A stretch of 64,000 nt of DNA. Origin: Myxococcales bacterium. GTDB taxonomy: Bacteria > Myxococcota_A > Bradymonadia > UBA7976 > UBA1532. The position numbers and the translations under genes are program-made. The stretch is taken from positions 1,240,001-1,304,000 of the forward strand of contig JACKDP010000001.1 in NCBI GenBank assembly GCA_020633435.1, written 5' to 3'. Below, piece by piece: positions 17,993 to 27,334 of the stretch (within the stretch, counting starts at the first letter, position 1; every line of letters begins with the position of its first letter). The notes under the pieces are model-generated. The model made no database searches. It had not been told where the DNA came from and saw only the letters and a list, made by a program, of their open reading frames with translations.

Positions 17993-20900
17993 TCAGTCCC
18001 GCTGCATCCACAGCCGCGACTCCCCCTCCGCGGCGCACTCGAAGAGGTCCAGGTCGCCATCGCCGTCGAAGTCGCCGGGGCCGAAGTCGGAGGTGGCGAT
18101 GTCGAGGCCGCGCTCGAAGGCCTGGGACGACTCGAAGAAGGTGGCGGTGCCATCGTTGAGCAGGATGGCGCTGCGCGAGGCCTCGATGCGGCCGTCCGCG
18201 AAGAGCAGGCCGTAGATCGCCACCACCAGGTCCAGGTCGCCATCGCCGTCCAGATCGGCCGGCACCACCTCGAACGCCGGCAGCGGCGGCAGCCCCCGGA
18301 TGCGCTCATGGGCTGCCCGGAAGCCCGCCCGGCCGTCGTTGAGGTAGAGCGCGATGGCCGGCGTGCCGGGGCGGGACAGGCCCTCGACGTAGTCCTGGGG
18401 TAGCAGGACGTCCAGATCGCCGTCGGCGTCGACGTCGGCCAGGGCCACGTTGAGCCAGTCCCCCGGCAGTTCGTTGAAGGGCGAGGGCGCCCCGACCAGC
18501 CGCCCCCGGCCGTCGTTGAGCAGCAGGCGGTTGCGCGACGATCCGAAGGCCGCGCTGATGTTGTCCACCACGATCACCGCGTCGGGCAGGCCGTCGCCGT
18601 TCAGGTCGCCGATGGCCATGTCGTGGTCGTGGACGTCCACCGGGTTGAACTCGACGCGGGCGGACGCCTCGCTCAGCCCCCCGGCCCCATCGTTCAGGTA
18701 CAGCCGCTCCGGCCCGTCGCGCTCGTTGTTCTCGGGGCTGCCGTTGCGCAGGAGGAGCAGATCGAGGTCGCCATCCCCCTCGACGTCCAGGAAGCTGGCG
18801 TCGTAGGCGTTGGCCCGGGCAGGGAAGCGCGCGGGCGCCGTCATGCGACGCCCCCCGTCGTTGCGGAAGTAGACGCTCTGCTCGCTGGAGAGGTTGGCCA
18901 CGAAGAGGTCCAGGTCGCCATCGGCGTCCAGGTCGCCCACCGTCGTGTTCATGCCGTTGCCGGCGGGGGCCAGGGCGACGCGGGTGAAGCCGCCCCCGCC
19001 GTCGCCGTAGTGGATGGCCGGGGGCTGGGCCAGCCGCCCGATGCCGCCGATGGATCCCGCCGCCGTCACCAGGTCCACGTGGCCGTCGTCGTCCATGTCG
19101 GCCACCGTGACGTCGTTGCAGTCGCCGTCCGGCGTCAGGTTGCCGTCGGTCTCGTCCACGTAGACGCGGTAGCTGAAGGCGCCGTCGAGCACCGCCCCCC
19201 GACCGTCGACGTTGCGCACCTCGACGGCCACGGGCCCGCGGTCCCCCGCTGGCGTCAGCACCCGCCACTCTTCGTCCGAGACCCGCTCCAAGGCCCGCGG
19301 CGCGACGCCGCCCAGGCGGAGGGTGAGCCCGGGCCGCAGGTCCACCCCGCGCAGCGTCACGTTGGCGTAGCCGGGCACCAGCCCGTGGGGCGGGTCGAGC
19401 GTCGGGGCCACGTACTCCACGCCGTCGGGCAGCGCGCCGCCGACGCCGTCCAGGTTCACCGCGGAGACGGCCGCCAGCCCCGGTGGGTGCGGGGGCACCA
19501 CGACGTCCAGCACCGCCTCACAGCCGGCCATGACCACCACCACGCGCTCGGCGGGCACGTCGTCGAAGGCCACCTGCACGCCGCGGTCGAGGTCGGCCCC
19601 GGTGACCCGCACGACCACCCCGCCCCAGATGGGCACCTGCGTCGGCGCCACCGTGCGCACCTCCGGCTGGATGCCGTAGGCCAGGATGTCGGGGCGCCGC
19701 CCGCTGCGGCCATCGGGGTTCGTCACGACCACCTCGACCGGGCCCTCGCGGCCCGGCGGCACCCGCACGCGGGCCCGGGTCCCATCGGGGCTCACGGAGA
19801 TCACCTCGGCCAGGACGCCATCGAGCCGCACCTGCATGTCGGGCTCGAAGCTCTGCCCGACCAGCGTCACCACGCCCCCGCCGCACCGGCTCACGATGGG
19901 CGGCTCGGCCCCCTCCAGGATGGGCGGCCCGACGTAGCGCCAGGCCTGCTCGAGGGTGCCGAGCTGGCCGTCCGGGTTGTACAGCCGCACGTCGACGGTG
20001 CCCGCCGGCGCCGCGGCGCTGACGGCCCGGGCCCCGCGGCCGTCGGCGTCCACCCGCACGTCCAGCGCCTCCCACTCCCCCAGCCAGATGGTGGCCGGCG
20101 CGCGGAAGTCCCTGCCTCGCAAGCGAAAAGGCGTGCCGCCCAGGTCCGGCCCGCGCTCGGGCTCGATGGCCTCGATGACGGGCGGCGGCCACCAGGTGAA
20201 GCCCTCCGGCCGGGTGCCGGCCTGGCCATCGGGGTTCGTGACCGTGACGTCCACGGTGCCCGCCGGGTGGGGCGGCGCCGTCGTCGCCAGGCGCTCGGGG
20301 CTCAGGACGTCGGTGCGCAGGCCGGCGACGTCCCCCAGCGTGACCGTCGCGCCCGCCTCGAAGCCGCGGCCGTCGATGACCAGCAGCGTCTCCTCGGTGG
20401 TCGGCCCCTCGGGGGGGACGATCTGCAGGATCTCAGGAGGCGGCACGTACCGGAAGCCACCCGGCAGCGTCGCCACGCCGTCGGGCGTCTGCACCTCCAC
20501 GTCCACCGCGCCCGCGGGCCCGGGGGGCGTCACGGCCAGGGCCAGCTCCCCGGACGCGACCTCGATGGCGGTGGCGGGCTGCCCGGCGAAGCGGACGGCC
20601 AGATCGGCGGTGAAGCCCTGGCCGCGGAGCGCCACGCGGGTGCCACCGGCGGCCGGGCCCCGCTCGGGGGCGATGAACAGCAGCCGCGGCGAGCCGGGCG
20701 GCGGGCGCACGGTGAACGACCCGGGCTCGTCCGGGGGCCAGAGGCGCTCATTCGCCTCGGCGTCCACGGCGAGGACGCGGTACCAGACCGTCGTGCCGGG
20801 CAGGAACGGCCCCCCCGTCGCGTGGCCGACGAACAGGCCGTCGGCGTCGCGGGCGAGGGGCACGCTCCAGCAGCCCGTCTCGGCCGGCGGGCCGGCGTCC

Positions 20901-21157
20901 ACCCCCCGCCACGAGCGGTCGGGGCCCTCGTCCTCGCAGAGCCCGGCCAGGGCGTCGGGGCCCACGGCGCTCAGGCGCACCCGCACATGCAGCGGCGCCT
21001 CGCCGCCGTGGACGAGGGCCTCGAAGCGGTACGGACCCGCCGGGTCGGTGCCGGTGTCGACGACGGTGACGTGGACGAGCTGGAGGGGATCAGCGGCGCA
21101 GGCCGCGAGCAGCGCGGCCAGGAGGAGCGTGGTGGGGCGGCAGCGCGCCGGGCTTAT
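17993..21157 (-). CDS. Surface lipoprotein with six IPT/TIG domains and seven FG-GAP-type Ca-binding repeats
   Basis: The obvious open frame has a GTG at 20986. In the same frame, 57 codons upstream encode a textbook lipoprotein signal, SPARCRPTTLLLAALLAAC (Cys20). No ATG, GTG or TTG precedes that signal. The only start in place is ATA at 21157, with a perfect AAGGAG eight bases upstream, overlapping the previous stop as ATAA. From residue 150 onward six TIG repeats follow, each near the pattern P-x-GP-x-x-GGT...NPDG. The last 350 residues hold seven DxDxDGxxD motifs (DLDADGDLDL, DVEGDGDLDL, DLDGDGDLDL) of the FG-GAP/VCBS type. It is probably an exported adhesin-like or carbohydrate-binding beta-propeller; no catalytic motif is seen. 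Confidence 0.88.
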   Translation of the reverse strand: MSPARCRPTTLLLAALLAACAADPLQLVHVTVVDTGTDPAGPYRFEALVHGGEAPLHVRVRLSAVGPDALAGLCEDEGPDRSWRGVDAGPPAETGCWSVPLARDADGLFVGHATGGPFLPGTTVWYRVLAVDAEANERLWPPDEPGSFTVRPPPGSPRLLFIAPERGPAAGGTRVALRGQGFTADLAVRFAGQPATAIEVASGELALAVTPPGPAGAVDVEVQTPDGVATLPGGFRYVPPPEILQIVPPEGPTTEETLLVIDGRGFEAGATVTLGDVAGLRTDVLSPERLATTAPPHPAGTVDVTVTNPDGQAGTRPEGFTWWPPPVIEAIEPERGPDLGGTPFRLRGRDFRAPATIWLGEWEALDVRVDADGRGARAVSAAAPAGTVDVRLYNPDGQLGTLEQAWRYVGPPILEGAEPPIVSRCGGGVVTLVGQSFEPDMQVRLDGVLAEVISVSPDGTRARVRVPPGREGPVEVVVTNPDGRSGRRPDILAYGIQPEVRTVAPTQVPIWGGVVVRVTGADLDRGVQVAFDDVPAERVVVVMAGCEAVLDVVVPPHPPGLAAVSAVNLDGVGGALPDGVEYVAPTLDPPHGLVPGYANVTLRGVDLRPGLTLRLGGVAPRALERVSDEEWRVLTPAGDRGPVAVEVRNVDGRGAVLDGAFSYRVYVDETDGNLTPDGDCNDVTVADMDDDGHVDLVTAAGSIGGIGRLAQPPAIHYGDGGGGFTRVALAPAGNGMNTTVGDLDADGDLDLFVANLSSEQSVYFRNDGGRRMTAPARFPARANAYDASFLDVEGDGDLDLLLLRNGSPENNERDGPERLYLNDGAGGLSEASARVEFNPVDVHDHDMAIGDLNGDGLPDAVIVVDNISAAFGSSRNRLLLNDGRGRLVGAPSPFNELPGDWLNVALADVDADGDLDVLLPQDYVEGLSRPGTPAIALYLNDGRAGFRAAHERIRGLPPLPAFEVVPADLDGDGDLDLVVAIYGLLFADGRIEASRSAILLNDGTATFFESSQAFERGLDIATSDFGPGDFDGDGDLDLFECAAEGESRLWMQRD

Positions 21158-21594
21158 TGCCCGAACTCCTTGCGCTCCGGCGCGTTGAGCGCGATGAACA
21201 GGCCGGCGCCGACCAGGGCGGCCACGCCCCCGACGACCAGCAGGGTGGTGCGGCTGCCGCTGACGAGCTTCACGTTGCCCGTCTGGATCTCGTCCAGGCC
21301 GAGGAGGAGGTCCTCATCGGGGGCGACGAGCTGGCGCGAGGTGAGCGTGAAGTTGAAAGGCGAGACCGCGTGGTAGCTGCCGCCGGTGTCGGTGACGCCC
21401 ACCTTCGTGTTCTTGGTGACGACGACCTCTTCGCCCTCGGCGGTGGCCATCTTCACCACGCTGTTGATGCCGCCTTCCTGCGCCTTCGACAGCTCCTCGA
21501 GGGTGACGTTGTAGGTGTTGTAGCACCCGACCTGGGCCACCAGCGGCAGCGCCAGCAGCACCCGGGTCAGCTTCTGCAGCGAGAGGACGGGCAT
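21154..21594 (-). CDS. Small putative lipoprotein of unknown function
   Basis: The 146-residue protein begins MPVLSLQKLTRVLLALPLVAQVGC, a probable lipoprotein signal with a non-canonical box and Cys24. Next comes a soluble region of about 90 residues, with GEEVVVTKNTKVGVTDTGG likely beta-rich. A near-C-terminal hydrophobic segment (about 117-136, TTLLVVGGVAALVGAGLFIA) precedes a short charged tail. The pattern resembles small lipoproteins that carry a second membrane segment. I do not recognise the family. Its TAA overlaps the ATA start of the TIG/FG-GAP lipoprotein, so the two are probably translated in tandem. It is divergent from the kinase gene across a 284-bp gap. Confidence 0.75.
   Translation of the reverse strand: MPVLSLQKLTRVLLALPLVAQVGCYNTYNVTLEELSKAQEGGINSVVKMATAEGEEVVVTKNTKVGVTDTGGSYHAVSPFNFTLTSRQLVAPDEDLLLGLDEIQTGNVKLVSGSRTTLLVVGGVAALVGAGLFIALNAPERKEFGQ
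21155..21171 (-). promoter_or_regulatory. Shine-Dalgarno and ATA start codon of the TIG/FG-GAP lipoprotein
   Basis: On the minus strand AAGGAG (21171-21166) is followed after eight bases by ATA (21157-21155), which overlaps the TAA stop of the upstream gene (21156-21154). ATA initiation is rare, known mainly from infC-like cases. The lipoprotein signal immediately downstream makes it the most economical start here. Confidence 0.55.
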
Positions 21595-21878
21595 AGACGA
21601 AATCCACCTTGCACTGAGGCGGGGGCAGCCTGGGCGTGGCCTCGGGGGCCCCCGGACGCGTGGAACATACCCGAGGCAGCCAGGATTGCAAAGGGCAATG
21701 GATTGCCCCCGCAGCCGCCCGCGGGCTTGCGGGTCGCTGAAAAGCTCTGATAGATTCCGAGCGGTTCTGCTCGTTGGGAGCCGGCATGGGGGTGGGTCTC
21801 GCGAGGGCCCCACATCCCTGGCCTGAGACGTCGAAGGGCGCTGGTCTGTGGCCATCCGCCCGTAGAGGAAGTCCGCAC

Positions 21879-23234
21879 ATGCATCCGTGCCCGACCTGCG
21901 GACACGAAATCAAGGGTCGGCCCAACTTCTGCCCGGCCTGCGGATCGTCGCTCACCTATGACGCGGCCACCAGCGATCCGCTGATCGGCCGGACCATCGC
22001 CGCCACCTACCAGATCGAGGAGCTCATCGGCGAAGGCGCCATGGGCCGGGTCTACCAGGCGATGCAGCTTCACCTGAAGAAGCGCGTCGCCCTGAAGGTG
22101 CTCCGCTCCAACCTGGTCAGCGACCCCACGGTGGTGAAGCGCTTCGAGCGCGAGGCCCAGGCCGCCAGCCGCCTCAACCACCCCAACTGCATCTCCATCT
22201 TCGGGTTCGGCAAGGACGATCAGGGCGACCTGCTCTGGATGGCCATGGAGCTCATCCAGGGCCGCGACCTGGGCAACATCATCGCGACGGAGGCGCCCCT
22301 CACGGTCGAGCGCCTCGTCCACATCATGTCCCAGGTCTGCGAGGCGCTCGACGAAGCGCACTCGGCCATGATCATCCACCGCGATCTCAAGCCCGCGAAC
22401 ATCGTGTGCTTCGATCACCGTCGCAACCGCGACTTCGTGAAGGTGCTCGACTTCGGCATCGCGAAGATCACCGACCCCGACGAGAGCTACCAGCCCCTCA
22501 CCCGGGACGGCATCGTCTGCGGCACGCCGGCGTACATGAGCCCCGAGCAGGTCCAGGGCTTCGAGCTGGACCACCGCTCCGACCTCTTCAGCCTCGGCAT
22601 CATCCTCTACCAGGCCCTCACCGGCCGCCTGCCGTTCTTCGCCGAGTCCGCCGTCGAGGTGGCCACGAAGATCGTCATCGATGATCCCGAGCCGCCCTCC
22701 AGCGTCCGCCCGGAGTGGAGCTACCCGGCCGAGCTGGAGGCCGTGGTCCTCAACCTGCTGCAGAAGAACAAAGAGGACCGCTACCCCACCGCCATCGCCG
22801 TCAAGGACGCCCTCGAGGCGTGCCTCGACACCCTGCGCGAGCGGCGCGACGCCTCGCTGGATCTCTCGCCCCTCGAGCTGGCCGAGATCATGGCCGATCT
22901 GGACGCCCCCATGTCGGGCGCCGCGACGCTGCAGTTCAGCCAGGACGACGTGCGCAACGCCATGGCGGCGCAGCTCTTCCCGGGGCCGGCTGTCGCGACG
23001 CCGGTCTCCACCCCCACGCCGCCGCCTCTGCCCGTCGCGGCGCCCGCCGCGCGCGCCGACGCGCGGCCTGTCACGCCGCCGGAGGCCGCCCCCCAGGGTC
23101 GCGGCGCCGCCGTCGTCACCACGGCGCGCCTCGAGACACCGGGCGGCAACCGCAAAGGCCTGGTGGTCGCCGTCGCCGTCGCGGCGCTGGCCGCCGCCGG
23201 CGGCATCGCCTGGTACCTCATGAACCGGGGCTGA
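21879..23234 (+). CDS. Membrane Ser/Thr protein kinase with N-terminal zinc ribbon
   Basis: The 451-residue protein opens with a zinc ribbon, CPTCG then CPACG (Cys4, 7, 18, 21), followed by a complete Hanks-type kinase domain (about 40-310). This has the Gly-rich loop GEGAMGRVY, catalytic K73, HRDLKPAN with D169, the DFG motif at 191-193 and GTPAYMSPEQ in the activation segment. A Pro/Ala linker (about 365-420) leads to a single C-terminal membrane helix (about 427-447) with almost no extracytoplasmic domain, so sensing is probably cytoplasmic. The start at 21879 is preceded by GAGGAAG. The frame extends upstream to 21774 without supporting features. Such kinases are abundant in Myxococcota. 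Confidence 0.95.
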   Translation: MHPCPTCGHEIKGRPNFCPACGSSLTYDAATSDPLIGRTIAATYQIEELIGEGAMGRVYQAMQLHLKKRVALKVLRSNLVSDPTVVKRFEREAQAASRLNHPNCISIFGFGKDDQGDLLWMAMELIQGRDLGNIIATEAPLTVERLVHIMSQVCEALDEAHSAMIIHRDLKPANIVCFDHRRNRDFVKVLDFGIAKITDPDESYQPLTRDGIVCGTPAYMSPEQVQGFELDHRSDLFSLGIILYQALTGRLPFFAESAVEVATKIVIDDPEPPSSVRPEWSYPAELEAVVLNLLQKNKEDRYPTAIAVKDALEACLDTLRERRDASLDLSPLELAEIMADLDAPMSGAATLQFSQDDVRNAMAAQLFPGPAVATPVSTPTPPPLPVAAPAARADARPVTPPEAAPQGRGAAVVTTARLETPGGNRKGLVVAVAVAALAAAGGIAWYLMNRG

Positions 23235-23280
23235 GCCCGCTCCGAGGTTCCTCCAAGGAAATCGAGAGGTTGGCCCCCCA

Positions 23281-23300
23281 GCGACCGCAGCAGCGGTCGC
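23281..23300. terminator. Hairpin between convergent kinase and TPR-CHAT genes
   Basis: GCGACCGC, an AGCA loop and GCGGTCGC form a perfect 8-bp stem in the 76-bp gap between two converging stops. It lacks a U-tract on either strand, so it is a candidate bidirectional terminator only. Confidence 0.4.
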
Positions 23301-23310
23301 CAGGGCGCGC

Positions 23311-26254
23311 TCACGTCTCCGCGACGAAGAGCGCGTAGGCGGCCCAGACGGACGGGGGGAGCTGCGCGCGCACGGCGGCGCGGCGGGCGGCCGAGAGGGC
23401 CTCGGCCAGGGCCCAGGTGTCGGTGGCGTGGGCGGCGCCGGCGAGGAAGTGCAGCAGGAAGCTGCCATCCTCCTCCGTCTCCCAGCGGCGGACGAGCACC
23501 CCACCCCGCACGGCCGGCAGCAGCTCCGCCACCACGGCGTGGCCAGCGTCCCCCTCGACGGGGCCCATCAGGGTGGCGCAGACCGCGCCGGCCTCGGCCA
23601 GGGCGTCGCCGAGATCGGCCGCCGGCGTCGACGGCCCGTCCGCGATGAGGCCGAGCCCACCGTCGGCCTCGATGGCGCCCAGGATGTGCACCACGCGAGC
23701 CTCGCTGACCGCGCCGGGGAGGCCGGCCGGCGTCAGGTCGCCGCCGTGGCGGACCTCGACGGCGCTGAAGAAGCCCTGGCCCGACAGGGTGCTGATGCGC
23801 AGGTCGCGGGCCGTGGCGTCGTCGCCGATGATGCGGGCCGCCGGCGGCGCCGGGGGGCCCGCGAAGGCCGGGCCGGCGCAGGGGCAGGCCACGACCATCT
23901 CCATCCCCTCCCCCAGCGGCCCCGCGTCGTTGCGCAGGAGGCCGAAGGGCAGGTCGAAGAGCGGGCCGTCGGGCACGAAGATCACGCGCCGCGCGAGGGC
24001 GAGCAGATCGGCGACGGGGCCGAGCAGGCGGTTGTAGATGGCCGTGCCGACGGCCTCCAGCCGGGTGCCGGCCGAGCTGGACGCGTCGCGCAGGGCGTCG
24101 ACGTCCGTGGCCCAGGCGCCGAGGCCGCGCTCGATGCGGTGGGCCCGCACGCCCTGCCCGTGGGTCGCGAACAGGAACGTCACGTCCTCGAAGCAGCGGA
24201 ACTCGAGCTGCAGATCGGCGGCCCCGGTGCGCAGCCGCGGCCACACGGCCGCCTCGGTGGCGCCGACCTCGAGGGTGGGCTCCGCCTCGGGGGGCTCGCC
24301 CTGGCCCAGCCAGACCGCCCGGAACCCGACCTGATGCGCGTCGCGGATGTCGGCCGCCCAGGGGGCCGGGCGCCGCGCGCCGAGGCCGAGCGCCCGCCGC
24401 CGGCCCGCCGCGCACAGGCGCCGGGCGAGGGCCGCGTCGCCGTCAGCCACGAGGCGCTCCACCACGGCATCCAGGCGCAGGGACGGATCGGCCGGGAGCA
24501 GGTGATCCCAGCGGCCCGCGCCGTCCTCGAAGGAGGTGCCCTCGGTGGCCTCGACGGCGCGGCGCAGGTGCACGGCGGCGCGGCCCCGATCGGCCTCGCT
24601 GCCCTGGTGCACGGCGGCCGCGGCCGCCGCCTCGGCCCCTGCGGCGGATGGCGCCTGCGGACGCCTGCTGCGCTCGGCGGCGGCGTCGCCGACCAGCTCG
24701 GTGGCGGCGGCCCGCTCGGCGGCGCCGTCGGCCTCCCTGCCAGGCCTGCCAGCCCCGGTGCAGGGCCGCCAGGGCCAGCGCGGCGCGATCACCCACCACA
24801 TGCGCGGCCTCGAGGGCCCGCTCGGCGGCGGCGCGATCGCCCAGCCGGGCGGCCGACAGATCCACCACCATGGCGGTGCGCGCGGCGTCGTCGGGGGTGA
24901 GGGCCGGGCGCAGCATGGCCAGCAGGGCCCGGGCCCGCTGGAGGCGCGCCGGCGCGAGCTCCCCCGCCCCCGTGCGCGCCAGCCCGGCCAGCGCCTCGAC
25001 GCCCAGGCGGGCCCGATCGACCACGCCCTCGGTGAGCACCACGTCCACCACGCGCGCCAGACGGCGGATGCCGCTCGCGGCGTCCACGCCCGGGAGGGCC
25101 GCCTCGACGGCCGCCAGCCACGTCATCTCGGCGTCGTCCCCGGCCCGCTCCTGCAGATCGGCCTGGGCGCGGAGCACCTGGCTGCTGACCGTGCGGTGAT
25201 CGAAGGCGTCGCGCCGCGCGCGCGCCACCGACGCCGCGAGGACGTCCTCGGCCCCCGCGAGGTCGTGGACCGCGATGAGGGCGTCGGCCAGCAGCAGGCC
25301 GACCTCGGCCTCCCGCAGCACGTCGTCGGCCTTGCCCCCGCCGCGCCCGACCCGCAGGCGGGTCAGCTCCAGCCAGCGGCGGCCCACCAGGATGGCGTGG
25401 GCCCACTGCGTCAGCGCCAGCCCCTCGGCCCCCGCGTCGCCGGACAGCGCGCTGGCGAGGCGGTGGTGCAGGGCCAGCGTGCCGCGCAGGCGGCGATCCT
25501 CGGGGAGGGACGGCACGAAGGCCAGCCGCTCGGGCAGCCCCTCGGCCTCCATGCCCTCCAGCCCCAGCGACCACTCGGCCGCGAGGGCGGCGTCGTTCTC
25601 CAGGGCCCACTCGAAGGCGTCCACCAGCAGGGGGTAGCCGTGCAGCAGATCGTCGGCGTCGATGGCCTGGGCCGCCTCCTCCACCACCCGGCTCGCCTCC
25701 GGGCTGAGGGGCTGGATGGGGCCGAAGCCGCGGCGCACCGCGTCCATCCAGACGGGCTCGTCGGCGTCGGGGCGGCGCGCCGCCTGGCGCAGGATCATCA
25801 GGGCGGCGTCGGGGGCCTCCAGGCCCTCGAGGGCGGCGACCGTCGGCAGGGCGTTGCCCTCGCCCGAGAGCCGCGGCGTCTCGATCTGGCCGCCGATGCG
25901 GTCGGCGGCCAGCGCCACGAGGGCCGCGGTGGCCTGGTGGTCCACCCCCGCCACGGGCTCGGCGAACAGCCGGCAGATGCGGCGGGCCACGTCGGCCGCC
26001 AGCGGGCTCGGATCGCCGATCTGCAGGAACTGGCTGCCCAGGCTCGCCATCAGGGCGTCGATGCGGGGGCGATCGCCGGCCTCCAGCGCCACCAGCAGGT
26101 GGTTGAAGCGCAGGGCCAGCAGGCCATCGGTGAAGTGGTGCCGCTCGTACTCGGCGGACAGCTCTCCCCACGCGGCGCTGGCCTCGGCCAGATCGCCCCG
26201 TCGCCAGGCTTCCATCGCCTGCACCTTGCGCGCTTCGCAGGTGGCCACGTTCAC
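23311..26254 (-). pseudogene. Frameshifted TPR-CHAT protein (would be about 980 aa)
   Basis: A GTG start at 26254 with GAGGAGG seven bases upstream opens a helical, TPR-like protein (VNVATCEARKVQAMEAWRRG and onward). Around 24735-24737, a CCC run on the plus strand, the meaningful frame changes. The first frame reads LHRGWQAWQ and then dissolves into Arg/Gly-rich nonsense. The +1 frame continues as EADGAAERAAATELVGDAAA and runs to a CHAT-like C-terminus. Total length is 3n+1, as expected for one extra base. The CHAT region has YNRLLGPVADLL, FVPDGPLFDLPFGLLRN and PPSVWAAYALF. The His-Gly of the protease dyad is not visible (HILGAIE instead), though a candidate Cys (AVCATLMG) remains. This could be a real mutation, a recoding site or a sequencing error. 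Confidence 0.75.
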
Positions 26255-26292
26255 GGCGTCCCCTCCTCGAATTCGGTGCGCCCGGCGCCCGA

Positions 26293-27066
26293 TCAGTCTT
26301 CGGCTTGCAGCCGCTCGAGCTCGGCCCGCGTGCGGGCGGCGTCGGCCGTGCGGCCCGCGGCGTCCTGGGCGTCCGCCAGGGACGCCAGCATGTCGCGGCA
26401 GCCCGGCCGCAGCTTGACCGCGGTGGCGTACCACGTCGCCGCGGCCACGTGGTCGCCGCGGACGGTGCTCAGGAAGCCGAGCGCGCCGGCGGCGAGGCCG
26501 TTGCCGCCGTCGTGGCGGTGGGCGGCCTCGAACGACGTCCACGCCTGCTCGAAGCGGCGCTCGCCCAGGAGGAGCTGGCCGAAGGCGAACCACGCCTCGG
26601 CGTCCTCGGGGCAGAGCTCCAGGTAGGCGTTCCAGAACTCCCGCGCGCCGGCGGGATCGTCCATGCGGGCCTCGGCGGCGAGGCGGTAGGAGGTGGCGAT
26701 CTCCAGCAGGCCCGGCACCCAGACCGGCCCGACCCCGCGGCTGCGCAGGTCGGTGCCGCTGCGGCGGCCTGCGGCCTTGCTGCGGACGACCCGCTCCACG
26801 CGGACGTGTGGGGGCTCCTCGGCGGCGGCCGGCATGGACCGGACCACCTCGGTGTCGGCCCCGGGCGGGAGGGGCGGCCGCTCGAACGTGAACTTGCTGA
26901 TCCGCGGGGCCGGCTCGTCCAGCTCGGCGCCCAGCTCGTCGACGGCCAGCTCTTCGATGGCCTCGTCGTCCGCCTCGTCATCGACGCCGACCTCGGCGTC
27001 GTGCTCCAGCTGCTCGGCGGCCTCCACCTCCGTGGAGGAGCGCCGCCTCCAGAATCGCCAGCCCAC
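26293..27066 (-). CDS. TPR-containing cytoplasmic protein
   Basis: The chosen GTG at 27066, with CAGGAG just upstream, gives a 257-residue protein beginning GWRFWRRRSSTEVEAAEQ. The frame stays open to 27354 but that extension is Arg/Pro-rich and unconvincing. A strongly acidic segment (about 18-55) precedes an Arg-rich middle. Two or three TPR units fill residues about 130-257 (for example FWNAYLELCPEDAEAWFAFG and ATWYATAVKLRPGCRDMLAS). There is no signal peptide or enzyme domain. It ends 39 bp before the TPR-CHAT gene on the same strand, so the two are probably one transcription unit and may form a scaffold pair. Confidence 0.82.
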   Translation of the reverse strand: MGWRFWRRRSSTEVEAAEQLEHDAEVGVDDEADDEAIEELAVDELGAELDEPAPRISKFTFERPPLPPGADTEVVRSMPAAAEEPPHVRVERVVRSKAAGRRSGTDLRSRGVGPVWVPGLLEIATSYRLAAEARMDDPAGAREFWNAYLELCPEDAEAWFAFGQLLLGERRFEQAWTSFEAAHRHDGGNGLAAGALGFLSTVRGDHVAAATWYATAVKLRPGCRDMLASLADAQDAAGRTADAARTRAELERLQAED

Positions 27067-27334
27067 CCGGACTCCTGTCTCGTGCTGCGGACCCTCGGCC
27101 TCGCTCGACCCACCACCGCGAGCGGCCTGCAGACCGCGGGGCAGGATCGCGACAACCACGGGGAGTGTTCGTCGACTTATCCGCCCTCGGACGCCCACGG
27201 ATTCAACACCCCGGCGGGGGGAATGACAAGGCAAATCGGGCCTGTTGGGGCTGCGTTGCCTACATCGCCCGCCTTGTCGGGCGGGGGACCGGCAGCGTAG
27301 CATGCGCCCGTCCCCGCTGGAGGTACCCCCATTG

